Part shown: piece after piece, positions 32,130 to 35,346 of the stretch
Layout of the letters: each line of letters opens with the position of its first letter
How positions within the stretch are numbered: position 1 is the stretch's first letter
Assembly (NCBI RefSeq): GCF_900109135.1
Contig: NZ_FNYT01000024.1
Location: 10,566 to 45,911 of the forward strand
Direction: 5' to 3'
Source: Trichococcus ilyis
GTDB taxonomy: Bacteria > Bacillota > Bacilli > Lactobacillales > Aerococcaceae
Length of the DNA: 35,346 bases
Translations under genes and position numbers: made by a program
The notes under the pieces: model-generated
Databases searched by the model: none
What the model was told of the DNA's origin: nothing
Seen by the model: only the letters and a program-made list of their open reading frames with translations

Positions 32130-33086
32130 ATGCAACAAAAAAGAACCTCTGTCCGTTTGATGGGGACAATCATCGACCTTATGGTGGAGCACGACTTCCC
32201 GGATGCCATTCTGGAGGAAGCCACTAAAAGGCTGAAAATATATGAACAGCGTTTCAGCGCCAATGATCCGACGTCGGAGCTGATGCAGATCAATCACTTG
32301 GCGGGCAAGGCCCCTCTTGCTGTGCATCCAGAGCTTTTCGACTTGATCAAGCTCGGTAAACACCACAGCACCTCACCCGGCAGCCGCCTGAATATCGCAA
32401 TCGGCCCTTTGGTGCAGACGTGGCGGATCGGATTCGGGGATGCGAAAGTCCCGGACGACGAAGAAATCCAGCGGCTGCTCCATGTCACTGACCCAAATAA
32501 GATACTGCTTTCCGAACCGGACCGGACTGTTTTACTGCAGGAAGAAGGCATGTCCATCGATTTGGGGGCCTTGGCGAAAGGCTACATCGCCGATCTGCTG
32601 ACGGCATACTTCAAGGAAGCCGGCGTCGCTTCCGCGCTCATCAATTTGGGCGGAAATGTCGTCGTGTTCGGCCCCTCCCAGCGTCAGGAAGAACCCTACT
32701 GGCGCATCGGCATCCAGAATCCGACGCTCCCGCGCGCGCATTACAGCGCGGTATTGAAGCTCCTGGACCAATCGGCCGTCACATCCGGCATCTATGAACG
32801 GCGGCTCGAATCAAAAGGCAGGCACTATCACCATATCCTCGATCCCAAGACCGGCTGCCCGGCTGAAACGGATGTCATCAGCCTGACCATTGTTTCCGAT
32901 GCCTCCGTCGATGGGGAAATCTGGACGACCCGGCTGTTCGGGCAATCTTCCGAAGCCATTCTGGCAACCTTGGACCGCTCGGAAACAATCGAGGGCATCC
33001 TGATCACGCAAGACGGAAGCCTCACCTGTTCCAAAGGCCTGGAAAACAGACTGCAACGCAAAGAAGCGACCTTATCACGTGTTTGA
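32130..33086 (+). CDS. apbE: FAD:protein FMN transferase (ApbE family), cytoplasmic form
   Basis: A 318-residue ApbE-family enzyme that moves FMN from FAD onto a Thr or Ser of target proteins, using Mg2+. Motifs seen are LMGTIIDLMV, LNIAIGPLVQTW, SIDLGALAKGYIAD, LINLGGNVVVFG, HHILDPKTGCP and a C-terminal metal-site region (SDASVDGEIWTT, which deviates from the usual ADALST). There is no signal peptide or lipobox, unlike most ApbE proteins, so it should act in the cytoplasm. AAAGGTGG precedes the ATG. It sits between the regulator and two flavoproteins, the second with flavinylation-like motifs. Confidence 0.9.
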   Translation: MQQKRTSVRLMGTIIDLMVEHDFPDAILEEATKRLKIYEQRFSANDPTSELMQINHLAGKAPLAVHPELFDLIKLGKHHSTSPGSRLNIAIGPLVQTWRIGFGDAKVPDDEEIQRLLHVTDPNKILLSEPDRTVLLQEEGMSIDLGALAKGYIADLLTAYFKEAGVASALINLGGNVVVFGPSQRQEEPYWRIGIQNPTLPRAHYSAVLKLLDQSAVTSGIYERRLESKGRHYHHILDPKTGCPAETDVISLTIVSDASVDGEIWTTRLFGQSSEAILATLDRSETIEGILITQDGSLTCSKGLENRLQRKEATLSRV

Positions 33087-33125
33087 ATGATTTTAAAAAA
33101 ACTAAATTTGGAAGGAAGTATTCAA

Positions 33126-33734
33126 ATGAACAAATTAATCGGCCTCGTCGGCACCAACTCGGATTTCTCCACCAACCGCAAGCTGCTGCAATACATCCAA
33201 AAACATTTCGCGGACAAGGCGGAAATCGAAATCGTCGAAATCAAGGATCTTCCCATCTTCGACAAACCCGCAAATATGCAGGTGCCAGACTCGGCGAAAG
33301 CCTTGGCGGCCAAAATCGAAGCAGCGGACGGCGTCATCATCAGCACGCCCGAATACGACCATGCCGTTCCCGCTTCCCTGATGAGCGCCTTGAGTTGGCT
33401 GTCCTACGGCATTTACCCGTTCGTTGATAAGCCCGTCATGATCACCGGCGCTTCCTACGGTGTGCTCGGGTCCTCGAGGGCGCAAGCGCATCTGCGTCAG
33501 ATTTTGGATGCGCCTGAATTGAAAGCCCGCATCATGCCGAGCTCCGAATTCCTGCTCAGCCACTCCCTGCAGGCGTTCGATGCGGACAACAACCTGAAGA
33601 ATCCGGATCAGGTCCAGGAATTGGAAGGCTTGTTCGAGGACTTCCTGTCGTTCATCAACATCATGAAACTACTGTCGCACACCCATGCCGCTCACGTTAA
33701 AGCAGCTGAGAACTTTTCCTGGGAAAATAATTAA
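33126..33734 (+). CDS. NADPH-dependent FMN reductase
   Basis: A 202-residue flavodoxin-fold reductase (NADPH_dep_FMN_red family). The phosphate loop is GTNSDFSTNRKLL, the flavin loop is STPEYDHAVPASL, and KPVMITGASYGVLGSSRAQ follows. It should reduce free or bound FMN, azo dyes or quinones with NAD(P)H. The frame opens at 33087, but ATG 33126 has GGAAGGAAG about 8 nt upstream and the right N-terminus. It resembles the N-terminal half of the next protein, so the two arose by duplication. Its tail lacks the flavinylation-like motif. Confidence 0.88.
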   Translation: MNKLIGLVGTNSDFSTNRKLLQYIQKHFADKAEIEIVEIKDLPIFDKPANMQVPDSAKALAAKIEAADGVIISTPEYDHAVPASLMSALSWLSYGIYPFVDKPVMITGASYGVLGSSRAQAHLRQILDAPELKARIMPSSEFLLSHSLQAFDADNNLKNPDQVQELEGLFEDFLSFINIMKLLSHTHAAHVKAAENFSWENN

Positions 33735-33752
33735 AGAACGGAGACAACCATT

Positions 33753-34949
33753 ATGAAATTAGTCGGTATTGTAGGATCCAACGCGGAAGTTTCATATAAC
33801 CGCATCCTTTTGAAATACATCAAAAAACACTTCAGTAACTTGTTTGAGCTGGAGATTTTGGAAATAAAGGACATCCCTTTATTCAATCAGAGCGATGACC
33901 AAACCAACAGCGCGCCTGTCCAAAAGCTGAGCCAAAAAATCCTCCAGGCGGACGGCGTCATCATCGCCACTCCCGAGCATAACCACACGATACCTGCCAG
34001 CCTGAAGAGCGTGTTGGAGTGGCTGTCGTTCAAAATCCATCCATTGGAAAACAAGCCGGTCATGATTGTTGGGGCATCCTACTATGACCAAGGTTCTTCC
34101 CGTGCCCAACTGCACTTGCGCCAGATTCTCGATGCGCCGGGCGTCAACGCCATCGTCCTTCCCGGCAATGAGTTTCTGCTGGGCAAAGTCAAAGAAGCCT
34201 TCGATGAGCAGGAAAACCTGAAAGAAAAACGCACGGTCGACTTCCTCGGCAGCTGCCTTGAGAAATTCGTCCAGTTCATCACGCTGGTCTCCGCTGTCGA
34301 GGGACCGAAAAAACCGGTGCTCGAACCGGAAGACCTTTACGCAACCGGTAAGATCGCAACCACTATCGAAGGCGTCGATAAAGAAGCCGACGACTGGTTG
34401 GAACAGGCTGCTGCGCTTGTCGGCGCAGTGGAAGGCAATACCTACGTCAAACTCGACCGCGGCCTCCTGACCGTGGATCAGCTCAACTACTTCCTGGCTT
34501 CGATGCCGATGGAATTGACTTACGCCGACAGCAACAACCAATTCCTGTACTACAATTATACGAAGCCGGCATCAGAAATGCTCGCTGCCCGCGTGCCTGG
34601 CCAGGTCGGCAACCCCCTTTCCAAATGCCACCCGGAAAAAGTCCACAAAGGCGTGGAATGGGTGCTGCAACAATTGCGTTCCGGCACCATGGATGCCTTC
34701 CGCGTCAACGTGCCGACGCACGGCCCGGACAAATACGTCGTGCACAATTACCAGGCATTGCATGACAAAGACGGCAATTACATGGGAGTCAACGAATACA
34801 TCCTCGACTTCAAACCGATCGTCGACTGGTATCTGGCCCAAACCGGCCAAAAACTCATTGGCGACGTCGACGCCGTTTCCAGCGCCACCGTCAAAGATTA
34901 CCATGGCGATGACGTGGATGCAGGGACGAGCGCTTCCGTAAAGGGATAA
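33753..34949 (+). CDS. FMN reductase-PAS fusion with twin flavinylation-like sequons
   Basis: A 398-residue fusion. Residues 1-185 are an NADPH-dependent FMN reductase (GSNAEVSYNRILL, TPEHNHTIPASL). Residues about 220-360 resemble the DUF438-type PAS domain (LASMPMELTYADSNNQFLYY, LSKCHPEKVHKGVEWVLQQL). The last 28 residues contain DVDAVSSATVK (371-381) and DVDAGTSASVK (387-397). Both fit the ApbE target pattern Dxx(S/T)(G/S)A(T/S), with Thr379 and Ser395 as acceptor candidates. No full FMN_bind domain is present. There is no signal peptide. It is 18 nt after the first reductase and co-oriented with apbE, so ApbE likely modifies it. Confidence 0.85.
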   Translation: MKLVGIVGSNAEVSYNRILLKYIKKHFSNLFELEILEIKDIPLFNQSDDQTNSAPVQKLSQKILQADGVIIATPEHNHTIPASLKSVLEWLSFKIHPLENKPVMIVGASYYDQGSSRAQLHLRQILDAPGVNAIVLPGNEFLLGKVKEAFDEQENLKEKRTVDFLGSCLEKFVQFITLVSAVEGPKKPVLEPEDLYATGKIATTIEGVDKEADDWLEQAAALVGAVEGNTYVKLDRGLLTVDQLNYFLASMPMELTYADSNNQFLYYNYTKPASEMLAARVPGQVGNPLSKCHPEKVHKGVEWVLQQLRSGTMDAFRVNVPTHGPDKYVVHNYQALHDKDGNYMGVNEYILDFKPIVDWYLAQTGQKLIGDVDAVSSATVKDYHGDDVDAGTSASVKG

Positions 34950-34993
34950 GCAACAAATCAGTTTTTCGGAAAACAGAACAGTAAAATTCACAA

Positions 34994-35346
34994 ATCGAGT
35001 AGGAGGAGCCAACAGGCTCCGACCTCTCACACCACCGTGCGTACGGTTCCGTACACGGCGGTTCAATATCTTAAGTAAGCAGACTCTACCAGATGGCTTA
35101 ATGGCGTTAGGCCCCATTGGTGGAGTCTTTTCGTTGTAAGAGCCCGATGAACTTCAGGCGTTTTGGAAAGCCTCCAGTATTTCTTTCTGGAGAACCCGAT
35201 GCGCTTGGCGCTGTCTTTATCGAGACCAAGCTTGATTAGTCTGTTAATCTTCGTGCGTGTCCTTTTCCAACGTTTGAGGATAAGTTGTCTGATTCTGCGG
35301 TTCAGCCATTGTTCTGTCCTTCGGATGAATTTCTTAATAAATCCTA
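34994..35346 (-). mobile_element. 3' part of a group II intron
   Basis: On the minus strand the maturase stop is followed at once by a 34-nt domain V (35031-35064) with arms ACCGCCGTG and CACGGTGGT, a GAAC tetraloop and a CG bulge. A domain VI-like hairpin (GGAGCC, GGCTCC) and the 3' end CTACTCGAT near 34994 come next. The rest of the intron lies beyond the window. It has inserted 45 nt downstream of the flavin operon. The subclass is not determined; absence of an endonuclease domain suits bacterial class C. Confidence 0.82.
35063..35344 (-). CDS. ltrA: Group II intron reverse transcriptase/maturase, C-terminal part
   Basis: Ninety-three codons and the stop are inside the window. The segment has WLNRRIRQLILKRWKRTRTK, a basic maturase (domain X) helix, then SRKKYWRLSKTPEVHRAL and LTPLSHLVESAYLRY, the usual end of group II intron maturases. 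No HNH endonuclease domain follows. The start lies outside the window. The stop codon overlaps the first base of domain V. Confidence 0.85.
   Translation of the reverse strand, partial: GFIKKFIRRTEQWLNRRIRQLILKRWKRTRTKINRLIKLGLDKDSAKRIGFSRKKYWRLSKTPEVHRALTTKRLHQWGLTPLSHLVESAYLRY

Overview
The window looks like chromosomal DNA from a low- to mid-GC Firmicute of the order Lactobacillales. A Carnobacteriaceae member of the Trichococcus type is my best guess; this is inference from gene content and style, with no marker gene present. Supporting signs are strong AGGAGG-type ribosome sites, frequent TTG and GTG starts, a lysine riboswitch, a class I FBP aldolase, a CcpA-type cre site, and lipoproteins with Gram-positive lipoboxes. 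No rRNA, tRNA or CRISPR array was seen.

Layout. 1-325 is a tandem array of 52-bp units built from TATCGGACAA/TTGTCCGATA arms. Related single copies lie between genes near 13930, 18950 and 20530. 384-5352 (minus) holds helD, a CstB-like persulfide dioxygenase/sulfurtransferase, a DUF1345 membrane protein and a VOC protein. 5596-6821 is a promoter, lysine riboswitch, intrinsic terminator and dapA. 6879-8368 holds a 35-residue one-helix peptide, an SDR and a small DUF898-like membrane protein. 8661-11675 (minus) is a three-gene cluster of alpha/beta hydrolase, HxxxDG acyltransferase-like protein and zinc-ribbon membrane protein. 11938-13819 is a YxlEFG-like ABC exporter operon.

13975-18890 is an iron region. 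A Fur box at 17788-17806 separates a four-gene siderophore importer (minus) from a ferredoxin/flavodoxin-NADP reductase (plus). 19063-20428 holds a hypothetical gene and class I fda. 20637-23613 (minus) is a polar amino acid ABC importer. 24084-28682 holds a HAD phosphatase, two hypothetical genes, and a MATE pump divergent from a MerR regulator; the pump promoter has the 19-bp spacer typical of MerR control. 28742-30190 is a GPH sugar symporter with a perfect cre match upstream. 30491-31083 is a decayed zone: a PTS EIIC fragment, a possible mobile-element tail and another possible gene tail.

31222-34949 is the most unusual segment. An Rgg/PlcR-like regulator has an inverted repeat inside its own promoter. 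It is followed in tight order by an ApbE flavin transferase without a signal peptide, an NADPH-dependent FMN reductase, and a second FMN reductase fused to a PAS-like domain. That last protein ends in a tandem pair of flavinylation-like sequons (DVDAVSSATVK and DVDAGTSASVK). I read this as a possible cytoplasmic covalent-flavin redox system in which ApbE modifies the tail of its neighbour. The window ends in the 3' part of a group II intron (minus strand) with the C-terminus of its reverse transcriptase/maturase.
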